Source: Streptomyces lavendulae subsp. lavendulae (GTDB lineage: Bacteria; Actinomycetota; Actinomycetes; Streptomycetales; Streptomycetaceae). From it: 64,000 bases of DNA. The position numbers and the translations under genes were made by a program. The stretch is from assembly GCF_002803845.1 (NCBI RefSeq), contig NZ_CP024985.1, positions 1,736,001-1,800,000 on the forward strand. Reading direction: 5' to 3'. Below, piece after piece: positions 50,237 through 59,250 of the stretch. The notes below the pieces were generated by a model that ran no database searches, was not told the DNA's origin, and worked only from the letters and a program-made list of their open reading frames with translations. Numbering within the stretch: position 1 is the first letter of the stretch; each line of letters begins with the position of its first letter.

Positions 50237-51385
50237 GTGACGGACGGAGCAGTAACTGAGGCCGCGCGCGTGCTCATCGCCGCGGACAAATTCAAGGGTT
50301 CGCTCACGGCCGTTCAGGTCGCGGAGCGGGTGACGGCGGGGCTCCGCAGGGCCGTACCGGACGTGGAGATCGAGACCCTCCCCGTCGCGGACGGCGGCGA
50401 CGGCACCGTCGCGGCCGCTGTCGCGGCCGGGTTCGAACGCCGGGAGGTACGGGTCACCGGCCCCCTCGGCGACCAGGTCACGGCCGCGTTCGCGTTGCGC
50501 GGGGACACGGCGGTGGTCGAGATGGCGGAGGCCTCCGGCCTCCAGCTGCTGCCCGCGGGCACCTTCGCGGCGCTGACGGCGACCACGTACGGTTCCGGCG
50601 AGCTGCTCAAGGCCGCGCTGGACGCGGGCGCGCGCTCGATCGTCTTCGGTGTGGGCGGCAGTGCCACCACCGACGGCGGCGCGGGCATGCTGGCCGCGCT
50701 GGGCGCGGTGTTCCTGGACGCGAACGGCGAACCGGTCGGTCCGGGCGGCGGCGCGCTGGCCGGCCTGGCCTCCGCGGACCTGTCCGGGATCGACCCCCGC
50801 TTCGCGGAGGTGGACTTCGTCCTGGCCAGCGACGTGGACAACCCGCTGACCGGCCCGAAGGGCTGCGCGGCGGTCTACGGCCCGCAGAAGGGCGCCTCGC
50901 CCGAGGACGTGGCGACGCTCGACGCGGCGCTGGCGCACTTCGCGCTGGTACTGGAGAAGGCGATCGGCCCGAAGGCCGCCGAGTGCGCGGTGCTGCCGGG
51001 CGCGGGCGGGGCCGGCGGCATCGGCTACGGCGCGCTGCTGCTCGGCGCCACGTTCCGCCCCGGCATCGAGCTGATGCTGGAGGTGCTGGGCTTCGCCCCG
51101 GCGCTGGAGCGCGCCACACTGGTGATCACCGGTGAGGGCTCGCTGGACGAGCAGACCCTGCACGGCAAGGCCCCGGCGGGCGTCGCCGCCGCGGCGCGGG
51201 CCGCCGGCAAGCCGGTCGTGGCCGTCTGCGGGCGCCTGCTGCTGACCCAGGCAGCCCTGGAGGGCGCCGGCATCCGCCGGGCCTACCCGCTGACGGACCT
51301 GGAGCCCGACCCGGCCAAGTCCATCCCGAACGCCGGTCCCCTGCTGGAGCGGGTCGCGGAGAACATCGCCGCCGACGTGCTCTGA
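50237..51385 (+). CDS. glycerate 2-kinase (GlxK-type)
   Basis: A 382-residue family 1 glycerate kinase. IAADKFKGSLTAVQVAERV starts the N-lobe and LPVADGGDGTVAA follows. The nucleotide-proximal GVGGSATTDGGAGMLAALGA (about 138-157) and LASDVDNPLTGPKGCAAVYGPQKGA are typical. VITGEGSLDEQTLHGKAP ends the C-lobe. It produces 2-phosphoglycerate from glycerate, channelling glyoxylate-derived carbon. GTG 50237 follows GCAAGGG. It ends before the convergent hairpin at 51410-51454. Confidence 0.93.
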   Translation: MTDGAVTEAARVLIAADKFKGSLTAVQVAERVTAGLRRAVPDVEIETLPVADGGDGTVAAAVAAGFERREVRVTGPLGDQVTAAFALRGDTAVVEMAEASGLQLLPAGTFAALTATTYGSGELLKAALDAGARSIVFGVGGSATTDGGAGMLAALGAVFLDANGEPVGPGGGALAGLASADLSGIDPRFAEVDFVLASDVDNPLTGPKGCAAVYGPQKGASPEDVATLDAALAHFALVLEKAIGPKAAECAVLPGAGGAGGIGYGALLLGATFRPGIELMLEVLGFAPALERATLVITGEGSLDEQTLHGKAPAGVAAAARAAGKPVVAVCGRLLLTQAALEGAGIRRAYPLTDLEPDPAKSIPNAGPLLERVAENIAADVL

Positions 51386-51409
51386 GTTCCTCCCGGAGCA
51401 CGGCCCGGC

Positions 51410-51454
51410 CCCGAGGCCCGGCATCCCCTCAACGGGGGGGTGCCGGGCCTCGGG
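51410..51454. terminator. 19-bp hairpin between glycerate kinase and isochorismatase genes
   Basis: Bases 51410-51428 (CCCGAGGCCCGGCATCCCC) pair with 51436-51454, with one G:U, around a 7-base TCAACGG loop. It sits between convergent genes. Confidence 0.9.
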
Positions 51455-51460
51455 CGTGCC

Positions 51461-52063
51461 CTACGCGCCGACCGCGGTGCCGGCCGCGGAGAGCAGCCCG
51501 GCCGTGGTCACGACCCGGGCGAAGCCGCCGCCCTGGAGGTTGACGGCGGTGGCGGTGGCCAGCTCGTCGGCGGTCAGGGACAGGCCGGCCGGGCCCGCGA
51601 GGTCGAAGGTGTGGGTGGCGTCGAGCGGCACGAGCACGTCGTAGCCGAGGTTCCCGGCCATGCGGGCGGTGGTCTCGACGCACATGTTGGTCTGGATGCC
51701 GACGACGACCAGCTGGCCGATGCCCCGGGCGGTCAGCCAGGCCGCCAGGTCGGGGGTCCCGTAGAAGGCCGAGTTGACGGTCTTGGTGATCAGCGGGGCG
51801 TCGTGGCGGCGCTCCTCGACGAAGTCCTTGAGGGCGTACCCGGGCCGGTCCGGGGCCAGGACGGAGCCGGTGCGCAGCGAGGCGTGCTGCACGAGGACGA
51901 CGGGGCGGCCCGACTCCCGCCAGGCGTCCATCAGCGCGGCGATGTTCTCCTCGGCGGCCGGGTTGTTGCGCGGGCCCCAGAAGGAGGCGTCGTCGAAGCC
52001 CTTCTGGACGTCGATGACGATCAGGGCACTGTCGGGGGCGATCTCGATCGCGGTCTCGGTCAT
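51461..52063 (-). CDS. isochorismatase-family cysteine hydrolase
   Basis: A 200-residue cytosolic hydrolase. The catalytic triad is visible: Asp in ALIVIDVQKGF, Lys in ITKTVNSAFYG and Cys in QTNMCVETTARMAG. This family includes nicotinamidases and amide hydrolases; the substrate is unknown. It is divergent from the GlxA-type regulator gene, with CTGGCAG repeats in between, so it is a likely target of that regulator. Start ATG 52063. Confidence 0.9.
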   Translation of the reverse strand: MTETAIEIAPDSALIVIDVQKGFDDASFWGPRNNPAAEENIAALMDAWRESGRPVVLVQHASLRTGSVLAPDRPGYALKDFVEERRHDAPLITKTVNSAFYGTPDLAAWLTARGIGQLVVVGIQTNMCVETTARMAGNLGYDVLVPLDATHTFDLAGPAGLSLTADELATATAVNLQGGGFARVVTTAGLLSAAGTAVGA

Positions 52064-52128
52064 GGCTCCATCGTGGCCGCCGGGCGGGGCCCGCCCCAGC
52101 GGCTCCGGGGACCGTGAACGATGGGATC

Positions 52129-52167
52129 CTGCCAGACTGGCAGTTCTGTCGGGCCCGGCTCTGGCAG
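52129..52167. promoter_or_regulatory. CTGGCAG repeats between isochorismatase and GlxA-type genes
   Basis: CTGCCAG-A-CTGGCAG (52129-52143) is a perfect 15-base inverted repeat. A third CTGGCAG occurs at 52161-52167, 10 bases before the regulator's ATG. It fits a self-controlled operator. Confidence 0.55.
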
Positions 52168-52176
52168 AGTTGCCGC

Positions 52177-53184
52177 ATGCACCGCGTCGCGATCGTCGCC
52201 CAGCCCGGGATCCGCAGCTTCGACCTCGCCGTCATCACCGAGGTCTGGGGCCCGGACCGGGCCCGGGTCGGGGTGCCGCCCTTCGAGCTGCGCCGCTGCG
52301 CGCTGCGGACCGGTCCGATCGAGCTGCCCGGCGGGCTCACCCTCACCCCCGACCGGGGCCTCGACTGGCTCAGCGCCGCCGACCTGGTCGTCGTACCGGC
52401 GCTGGCCGAGCCCGCCGACCCGACGCCCGAGCCGGTGCTGGCGGCCCTGCGGGCGGCGCACGCCCGGGGCGTCCCGGTGGCCGCCCTGTGCGCGGGGGCC
52501 TTCGTCCTGGCCGAGGCCGGGCTGCTCGACGGGCGCCGCGCGGTGACCCACTGGTGGCTCGCCCCGCAGCTCGCCGCCCGCTACCCCGCGGTGCTGGTCG
52601 AGGAGGCACCGCTGTTCGTGGAGGACGACGGGCTGTGGACCTCCGCCGGGGTGGCATCCGGGATCGACCTCTGCCTGCACCTGGTGCGCGAGGCCCACGG
52701 GTCCGAGGCCGCCGCCGCGATCGCCCGCTCGATGGTGACCGGCCCCTTCCGCACCGGGGACCACGCCCAGTACCTGGACCGGCCCACCCCGTCGGCCGAC
52801 CGGACGGCCGAGGCGCTGGCCGCCGTACGGGAACGGGCCCTGCGCCGGCTGCACGAGCCGCTGGACGTGGCCACCCTGGCCCGGTGGGCCGGGATGTCGC
52901 CCCGCTCCTTCGCCCGGCACTTCGCCGCCGCCACCGGCACCACGCCCCACAAGTGGCTGCTGCGGCACCGCCTGGACGAGGCCCGCAAGCTGCTGGAACG
53001 CACCGACCACCCGGTCCCCGAGGTGGCCCGGCGGGCCGGGTTCGCCAGCGAGGTCACCTTCCGCCAGCACTTCGGCGCCCACGTCGGTCTGAGCCCGCGG
53101 GCCTACCGTGCGGCGGCGGCCGCCACCTCCGCCGCGTCCGCCGCCGCACCCCCGGGCGGCGACAGTGTTAGAAATGGCTCATGA
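52177..53184 (+). CDS. GlxA-family regulator: DJ-1/PfpI domain plus AraC-type HTH
   Basis: A 335-residue protein. Residues 1-165 form the DJ-1/PfpI-like fold, with AALCAGAFVLAEAGLLDG carrying the cysteine at the nucleophile elbow. Residues 210-315 are two AraC HTHs (TLARWAGMSPRSFARHFAAATG, and VARRAGFASEVTFRQHFGAHVG). Such proteins activate genes of amino acid or amine metabolism. Start ATG 52177; no strong ribosome-binding site. The 3' end overlaps the start of the sensor-phosphatase gene by 4 bases (ATGA). Probable autoregulation and control of the divergent isochorismatase. Confidence 0.9.
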   Translation: MHRVAIVAQPGIRSFDLAVITEVWGPDRARVGVPPFELRRCALRTGPIELPGGLTLTPDRGLDWLSAADLVVVPALAEPADPTPEPVLAALRAAHARGVPVAALCAGAFVLAEAGLLDGRRAVTHWWLAPQLAARYPAVLVEEAPLFVEDDGLWTSAGVASGIDLCLHLVREAHGSEAAAAIARSMVTGPFRTGDHAQYLDRPTPSADRTAEALAAVRERALRRLHEPLDVATLARWAGMSPRSFARHFAAATGTTPHKWLLRHRLDEARKLLERTDHPVPEVARRAGFASEVTFRQHFGAHVGLSPRAYRAAAAATSAASAAAPPGGDSVRNGS

Positions 53185-55988
53185 CCGGACGTTCGGGTCG
53201 GGACGGTGAAGCGCGGCCGGAGAGCCTGCCCGCGCGCCGTTCCCTGGGCCGCCGCAGCCTCTCCGGTGAGGTCTTCGCGCTCCAGGCGGTCATCGTGCTG
53301 GTGCTGATCACCGCGGCCACGCTCGCCCTGGTCTTCCAGGCCCGCTACGACAGCCGGCAGGACGCCCGCAACCGCTCCCTGGCCGCCGCCGAGGCCTTCG
53401 CCCACGCCCCCGGCCTGCCCGCCGCCCTCGCCTCCGCCGACCCGACGACCTCGCTGGAGCCCCTGGCGGAGGGCGCCCGCCGGGGCTCCGGCCTCGACTT
53501 CGTCGCCGTCATGACCAAGGACGGCGTCCGCTACACCGACTCCCGGCCCGAGCTGATCGGCAAGCGCGCCACGGGCGACCTCTCCCGCGCGGCGGCCGGA
53601 CAGTCGTTCACGGAGGTGTTCTCGGGCCAGCCCAGCGACGCCGTCCGCGCCGTGGTCCCCGTACGCGACGCGCAGGGGAAGGTCGTCGGACTGGTCGCCA
53701 CCGGCATCGAGGTGCGCAACGTCGGCCAGGCCCTGAGCGGGCAGCTGCCGCTGCTGCTCGGCTCGGCCGCCGGGGCCCTGCTCCTGGGGACCGCGGGCGC
53801 CGCGCTGGTCAGCCGGCGGCTGCGGCGCCAGACCCGGGGCCTGGGCGCGGCCGACATGGCCCGGATGAACGAGCACCACGAGGCGGTGCTGCACGCGGTG
53901 CGCGAGGGCGTGCTCATCGTCGACGCCGACCACCGGCTGCTGCTGGCCAACGACGAGGCCCGGCGGCTGCTGGACCTGCCCCCCGACGCCGAACGGCGGC
54001 ACGTGGCCGACCTCGGCCTCGATCCGCGCACCACCGAACTGCTGGTCTCCGGCCGGGTCGCCACCGACGAGGTCCACCTGGCGGGCGACCGGCTCCTGGC
54101 CGTCAACGTACGGCCCACCCAGCCCTCCGGCGGGCGCCCCTCCGGCAGCGTCATGACCCTGCGCGACACCACCGAGCTCTCGGCGCTCTCCGGGCGCGCC
54201 GAGGTGGCCCGGCAGCGGCTCCAGCTGCTCTACGACGCCGGGGTGCGCATCGGGACCACCCTGGACGTGGTGCGCACGGCCGAGGAGCTGTCGGAGGTGG
54301 CCGTGCCGCGCTTCGCCGACTTCGTCACCGTCGAGCTGCTGGAGCCGGTGCTGCGCGGGGACGAGCCCTCCGCGGCCTCCGGGGTGCACACCGAGATGCG
54401 GCGCGCGGCCATGAGCGGCGTCCGCACCGACCAGCCGCTCCAGCCGGTCGGGGACGTCATCCGCTTCGTGGTGCCGACCGCCCCGATGGCGGCGGCCCTG
54501 GACGCCGGGCACGCGGTGCTCGCCGCCGATCTGCACGCCGCCATGGGCTGGCGGGCGCAGGATGCCGCCGGGACCCGGATCGCCCTCGACTACGGACTCC
54601 ACTCGCTGATCTCCGTACCGCTCCAGGCCCGGGGTGTGGTCCTCGGCATGGCCAACTTCTGGCGGGCCGCCGACACGCCCGAGGCCTTCGACGAGGAGGA
54701 CCTGTCCTTCGCCGAGGAGCTGGGGGCGCGGGCCGCCGTGTCCATCGACAACGCCCGCCGCTTCACCCGCGAGCACGCCACCGCGGTGACCCTCCAGCGC
54801 AGTCTGCTGCCCCGGGTGCTGCCGGACCTGAGCGCGGTGGACGTGGCCTTCCGGTACCTGCCCGCGAAGGCGGGGGTGGGCGGGGACTGGTTCGACGTGA
54901 TCCCGCTGCCGGGGGCCCGGGTGGCGCTGGTGGTGGGCGACGTGGTGGGGCACGGGGTGCACGCCGCGGCCACGATGGGCCGGCTGCGGACCGCCGTGCA
55001 CAACTTCTCCACCCTCGACATCCCGCCCGACGAGCTGCTGGGCCACCTGGACGAGCTGATCGACCGGATCGACCAGCTGGAGAACGGCAAGCCGGCCGCG
55101 GGCGACGGCGTGGACCGGGGCGCGGACGACGGCCCGGAGGTGGAGGAGACCGCCGGGATCACCGGCGCCACCTGCCTCTACGCGGTCTACGACCCGGTCT
55201 CCGGGCGGTGCACCATCGCCAGCGCCGGCCACCCCGGGCCCGCCCTGGTGCACGCGGACGGGCGGGTGGAGTTCCCCGAGCTGCCGGCCGGGCTGCCCCT
55301 CGGGGTGGGCGGCATGCCCTTCGAGACGACGGAGCTGGTGCTGCCCGAGGGGAGCCGGCTGGTGCTGTTCACCGACGGGCTGCTGGAGGACCGCGACCGG
55401 GACTTCGACACCGGTCTGGCCGTGCTCCGGGAGACCCTGGCGCAGCCGGGCCGCAGCCCCGAGCAGGCCTGCGCGGACGTCCTGGCGGCGCTGCTGTTCC
55501 CGGCGCCGAGCGACGACATCGCGCTGCTGATCGCCGACACCCGGCGGCTGGATCACGGCCGGATCGCGGAGTGGGAGGTACCCGGCGACCCGGTGGCCGT
55601 CTCGCGGGTGCGCCGGGAGGCCTCGGAGCAGCTGGCGGCGTGGGGGATGGAGGAGGTCTCCTTCCCGGCCGAGCTGGTGCTCAGCGAGCTGATCACCAAT
55701 GCCATCCGGTACGGGAACGAGCCGATCCGGGTCCGGCTGCTGCGGGACCGCAACCTGATCTGCGAGGTGTCCGACGGCAGCAGCACCTCCCCGCACCTGC
55801 GGTACGCGGCCACCACCGACGAGGGCGGGCGCGGGCTGTTCCTGGTCGCCCAGTACGCCGACCGGTGGGGCACCCGGTACGCGGAGCGCGGCAAGGTCAT
55901 CTGGGCGGAGCTGTCCCCGTCGGACGGCGGCGGGGCGGCGCTGCCGGGGGCGCTGGACCTGGACGCGCTGGAGGACCTGGCCTGGTGA
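53181..55988 (+). CDS. membrane sensor with PAS, GAF, SpoIIE phosphatase and HATPase domains
   Basis: A 935-residue protein. TM helix about 30-52, extracytoplasmic Cache-like sensor 53-180 (MTKDGVRYTDSRPELIGKR), TM about 185-207, PAS about 230-340 (EGVLIVDADHRLLLANDEA). GAF about 350-530. PP2C/SpoIIE about 545-780 (VGGDWFDVIPLPGARVALVVGDVVGHG, SDDIALLI). C-terminal HATPase_c about 800-920 with ELVLSELITNAIRYG (N-box) and GRGLFLVAQYADRWG. It would act as a phosphatase plus serine-kinase anti-sigma on an STAS-domain antagonist. ATG 53181 overlaps the GlxA-type stop. Confidence 0.93.
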   Translation: MTGRSGRDGEARPESLPARRSLGRRSLSGEVFALQAVIVLVLITAATLALVFQARYDSRQDARNRSLAAAEAFAHAPGLPAALASADPTTSLEPLAEGARRGSGLDFVAVMTKDGVRYTDSRPELIGKRATGDLSRAAAGQSFTEVFSGQPSDAVRAVVPVRDAQGKVVGLVATGIEVRNVGQALSGQLPLLLGSAAGALLLGTAGAALVSRRLRRQTRGLGAADMARMNEHHEAVLHAVREGVLIVDADHRLLLANDEARRLLDLPPDAERRHVADLGLDPRTTELLVSGRVATDEVHLAGDRLLAVNVRPTQPSGGRPSGSVMTLRDTTELSALSGRAEVARQRLQLLYDAGVRIGTTLDVVRTAEELSEVAVPRFADFVTVELLEPVLRGDEPSAASGVHTEMRRAAMSGVRTDQPLQPVGDVIRFVVPTAPMAAALDAGHAVLAADLHAAMGWRAQDAAGTRIALDYGLHSLISVPLQARGVVLGMANFWRAADTPEAFDEEDLSFAEELGARAAVSIDNARRFTREHATAVTLQRSLLPRVLPDLSAVDVAFRYLPAKAGVGGDWFDVIPLPGARVALVVGDVVGHGVHAAATMGRLRTAVHNFSTLDIPPDELLGHLDELIDRIDQLENGKPAAGDGVDRGADDGPEVEETAGITGATCLYAVYDPVSGRCTIASAGHPGPALVHADGRVEFPELPAGLPLGVGGMPFETTELVLPEGSRLVLFTDGLLEDRDRDFDTGLAVLRETLAQPGRSPEQACADVLAALLFPAPSDDIALLIADTRRLDHGRIAEWEVPGDPVAVSRVRREASEQLAAWGMEEVSFPAELVLSELITNAIRYGNEPIRVRLLRDRNLICEVSDGSSTSPHLRYAATTDEGGRGLFLVAQYADRWGTRYAERGKVIWAELSPSDGGGAALPGALDLDALEDLAW

Positions 55989-56021
55989 CGGGGGGCGGGG
56001 GCCGGGGGCGGGCGGGTCGCC

Positions 56022-58079
56022 TCAGAGCGGGCGGGGGCGGGCCAGCAGCACCGCCACGTCGTCCTGGGGCGCCGCGGGCAGCAGCCCGGCCAGAATGCCC
56101 TCGCACAGCGCCTCCAGGGGCTGTGCGGCCCCCCGCAGCGCCCGCGCGAGCCGTTCCATGCCCTCGTCGAGGTCCCGGTCGCGGGCTTCGATCAGCCCGT
56201 CGGTGTAGAGGGCGAGCAGCGTCCCCGGGGGCAGCGGGACCTCCTGGAGGGGAAAGTTGCGGCCGCCGGTGCCCAGCGGGGTCCCGGGCGGGCCCTGGAG
56301 GAAGGAGACGGTGCCGTCGGCGGCCGCCACGGCGGGCGGCGGGTGGCCGGCGCGGGCCATGACGCAGCCGCCTGCCGCCGGGTCGTGGACGGCGTACACG
56401 CAGGTGGCCATCTCGTCCTCGCCGAGGTCCGCGACGGCGGCGTCCAGGGAGCGGAGCATCCGGTCGGGCGGCACGTCGTGGCGGGCGAGGGTGCGCACGG
56501 CGGTGCGCAGCTGGCCCATGACGGCGGCTGCGTGGATGCCGTGGCCCATCACGTCGCCGATGACCAGGCCGGTGCGGCCGCCGGGCAGCTGGATGACGTC
56601 GAACCAGTCCCCGCCCACGTCGTGGTCGCTGGCGGGCAGGTAGCGGCCGGTGAGTTCCAGGCCGGGGACCTCGGGCAGGGCGCTGTTGGTGAGGCTGCGC
56701 TGGAGGGTCAGGGCGGCCCTGCGCTGGGTGGTGTACATGCGGGCGTTGTCGATGTTGAGGGCGGCGCGGGCGACGAGTTCGTCGACGAGGACGCAGTCCT
56801 GTTCGTCGAAGGGCTCGCGTCCGCGCAGCCGGGTCACGGCGACGGCGCCGAGGACCTTGCCGCGGGCGACCAGGGGGACCATGCGGGCGCAGCCCAGGGA
56901 GGCGAGGTAGGAGCGCAGCTCGCCGGCCCGGGGGTCGGTGATCAGGGCGGGGACGTCGGCGCTGTAGAGGTTCATCGGGATGCCGTCCTCGATGACCCGT
57001 TCGTACGCCGTGCCAGCCGGGATCCGGAAGGTCTGGCCGGGCTTGAGCCGGGCGGTCGGCGCGAAGGGGTCGGGGAAGACCGCCGCGAGCCTGCGCAGGA
57101 GCCCCTGGGTGGAGGCGCCGGCCTCGTCCGGTTCGAGCACCGATTCGAGGAGCTGTACGTCGGCCGAGTCGGCGAGCTCCGGCACCAGCAGGTCGACGAT
57201 CTCCTGGGCGGTCTGGCGCAGGTCCAGGGTGGTGCCGATGCGGGTGCCGGCCTCGGCGAGGCGGGCGAAGCGGGAGCGGGCGCGTTCGGCCTCCAGCTGG
57301 GCCCGCTGGCCCTCGGTGATGTCGATGAGGGAGGCGATCACGCCGAGGGGGCGGCCGGAGCCGTCGAGCAGCGGGGCGTAGGAGCAGGACCAGGTGTGGT
57401 CGTGGTCGGGGTCGGCGGGGGTGCGGCCGGTGCGGCGGACGTCGACGACGGCGGTGCCGGACTCCAGCACCCGGCGCATGGTGGCCTCCAGGGCGACGGC
57501 GTTGACCCCGGGCACGACCTCGGTGAGGCGTCTGCCGAGGTGCTCGGCGGCGGAGGCGCCGTTCATCCGGGCGAGGGCGTCGTTGACGCGCAGGAAGCGC
57601 AGGTCGGTGCCGAGGGTGGCGAGGCCGATCGGCGACTGGGTGAACAGGCTCTGCAGGGCGGCGAGGGAGTCCCGCATGTGCAGGACCTCGGAGGTCTCGA
57701 CGGCGATGAGCATGGCACCCGTACGGCCCTGCGGGTCGGCTGCGGGCACGATCCACATCTCCATCGTCACCCGGTGGCCGTCACGGTGGCGCACGGGCAG
57801 GGTGCCGACGACGGTCTCCCCGGCCTGGACCCGGCGGGTCAGTTCCCGGGCGAGTTCGCGGTTGGCCTCCGGTACGAGGACGGCGTTGCCGGGCCGGCCG
57901 AGGATGTCCTCGGGGCGGTGGCCGAGCAGGTCCTGGGCGGCCAGCGACCACTCGACGACGCGGCCGTCCGCGTCCTCCCGCCACAGGGCGATCGGCAGCA
58001 GCTCGCGCAGTACGCCCGCGTACCCGACGGCCGCCGTCGGCGGATCGGGCACCTCGCTCGTCGACTGGTACGTGTCCAA
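56022..58079 (-). CDS. PAS-PAS-GAF-SpoIIE phosphatase, cytosolic
   Basis: A 685-residue protein. PAS about 20-130 (ALWREDADGRVVEWSLAAQDLLG), PAS about 140-260 (FTQSPIGLATLGTDLRFLRVND), GAF about 280-445, SpoIIE/PP2C about 465-680 (VGGDWFDVIQLPGGRTGLVIGDVMGHG, QDDVAVLLA). There is no TM or HATPase domain, unlike its convergent neighbour; the two stops are 33 bases apart. TTG 58079 is the apparent start, with GGTGAGG upstream. The adjacent relic gene and GC-rich spacer give no partner anti-sigma factor. Confidence 0.92.
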   Translation of the reverse strand: MDTYQSTSEVPDPPTAAVGYAGVLRELLPIALWREDADGRVVEWSLAAQDLLGHRPEDILGRPGNAVLVPEANRELARELTRRVQAGETVVGTLPVRHRDGHRVTMEMWIVPAADPQGRTGAMLIAVETSEVLHMRDSLAALQSLFTQSPIGLATLGTDLRFLRVNDALARMNGASAAEHLGRRLTEVVPGVNAVALEATMRRVLESGTAVVDVRRTGRTPADPDHDHTWSCSYAPLLDGSGRPLGVIASLIDITEGQRAQLEAERARSRFARLAEAGTRIGTTLDLRQTAQEIVDLLVPELADSADVQLLESVLEPDEAGASTQGLLRRLAAVFPDPFAPTARLKPGQTFRIPAGTAYERVIEDGIPMNLYSADVPALITDPRAGELRSYLASLGCARMVPLVARGKVLGAVAVTRLRGREPFDEQDCVLVDELVARAALNIDNARMYTTQRRAALTLQRSLTNSALPEVPGLELTGRYLPASDHDVGGDWFDVIQLPGGRTGLVIGDVMGHGIHAAAVMGQLRTAVRTLARHDVPPDRMLRSLDAAVADLGEDEMATCVYAVHDPAAGGCVMARAGHPPPAVAAADGTVSFLQGPPGTPLGTGGRNFPLQEVPLPPGTLLALYTDGLIEARDRDLDEGMERLARALRGAAQPLEALCEGILAGLLPAAPQDDVAVLLARPRPL

Positions 58080-58118
58080 TGCACCGACCTCACCCCGGGG
58101 GGTCCGATTCCTACCGAT

Positions 58119-58594
58119 TCACCCTATCCGAGGGTTCTGCCCGGGGCGCTGCGTCCGGAGAGAGCCAGGGCAGGACGAAGGTGATCCACAGGAGGACGGG
58201 GTACAGGGCCGGCGCGGCCCAGGGCCAGGACCAGGGGCGGCAGGGCCAGGGCCACCGCCCCGGCGGCGAGCACGGCGGGCAGCGGCCACCGGGGCCGCAG
58301 CCGCGCGACGGCCGCCCCGAGGGCGGTCATGGCGAAGGCGCAGAGCGGGACGTGGGCCGGGAGCGACGTCGATGTCCACGTCCCGGTAGCCGCAGCGTTC
58401 GAGCACGCCCCGGTAGACGGCCGTGCCGGGGCTCCCGGGGCACGGTGGCCCCTCGGCGGGGCCGGGCGCCGCCGCACGCAGCCGGGCCATCTCACAGCAG
58501 GCCCCGCCCATCCAGACGGCGAGGCCGCCCCGCCCCGCATGGCGACGGCCAGCCGGAGCTCGGCGCTGCGCGGGGAGCCCGCGGCCGTCCTCAC
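58119..58594 (-). pseudogene. frameshifted relic of a small membrane protein gene
   Basis: No single frame is convincing, but fragments in all three minus-strand frames line up as one protein: AELRLAVAMRGG, then (shift) LAVWMGGACCEMARL and GVLERCGYRDVDIDV, then (shift) VPLCAFAMTALGAAVARLRPRW with a hydrophobic run, then (shift) ALYPVLLWITFVLPWLSP near the end (about 58215-58140). Shifts fall at G-rich runs, so sequencing error is also possible. Family not recognised. The 58595-58758 stretch upstream holds no gene. Confidence 0.45.
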
Positions 58595-58758
58595 GCCTCC
58601 ACGCCGACCCCGATCAGACCCCGCGCATGCCGGGGCGTGCGGGGCGGGATCCGGGGGACGGAGGGAACCGCCGGGGCCGGCCCGCCGGTTCCGCGCCGCC
58701 CGTACCGGGCCGTCCCGCCACGCTCCGCGCGGCTCCGGTCAGCCGGCCGGCCGGCCGG

Positions 58759-59235
58759 TCAGAAGTCCACCTGCGCGCGCACGTCGGCGCGGCCGACCGA
58801 CTCCAGCTCCCAGGTCTTGCAGTACAGGCCCCGGATGTACTCGATGTCGGCGTTGCGGGCGTGGGCCTCGCGCACCGGGTACATCACGGTCAGCTCGTAC
58901 GATCTCTCGCGGTTGATGTCGCCCTCCTTGTCCCGCCACTGTCCCCGGGCCTCCTGGAGGGTGAGCCCGGAGGGGAAGCGCGGGGTGATCACGTCGGCGA
59001 CGAACTTCATGAACTCCTCTTCGGTGATGGGCGGGTTGCCGTTGTGGCGGCCGGTGCCGAAGTAGAGGTGCGTCGAGATGTACGGGCTGCCCTCCTCGGC
59101 GACGTTCTGCTCGCTCGCCGCCGAGGCCTCGTGCGTACCGAAGGCGGCCTCCGAGGCGGGGCCGCCCAGTGCGAAGAGGAGGGCCGCCGCCGCCAGGAAG
59201 GCGGCCGCGGGCGTCGAGATCCGGATGGATCGCAT
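58759..59235 (-). CDS. secreted DUF3574 domain protein
   Basis: The 158-residue protein has an N-terminal signal peptide (STPAAAFLAAAALLFALGG, cleavage about 28-40). The DUF3574 core follows: STHLYFGTGRHNG, ITEEEFMKFVADVITPRFPSGLTLQEARGQW, ERSYELTVMYP and YCKTWELESVGRADVRA. Function unknown; conserved in actinobacteria and proteobacteria. Start ATG 59235, preceded by AGGACGACG. The region upstream is a cluster of short direct repeats (59251-59340). It lies downstream of module B's last gene, with 161 bases between. Confidence 0.85.
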   Translation of the reverse strand: MRSIRISTPAAAFLAAAALLFALGGPASEAAFGTHEASAASEQNVAEEGSPYISTHLYFGTGRHNGNPPITEEEFMKFVADVITPRFPSGLTLQEARGQWRDKEGDINRERSYELTVMYPVREAHARNADIEYIRGLYCKTWELESVGRADVRAQVDF

Positions 59236-59250
59236 GTCGTCGTCCTGTCT

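Noticed and set aside
53103..55796. Very long open frames on the strand opposite to clear genes, such as about 900 codons antisense to the SpoIIE sensor.
   Set aside because: GC-rich codon bias makes long shadow frames; their proteins are Arg/Gly/Pro/Ala-rich without motifs.
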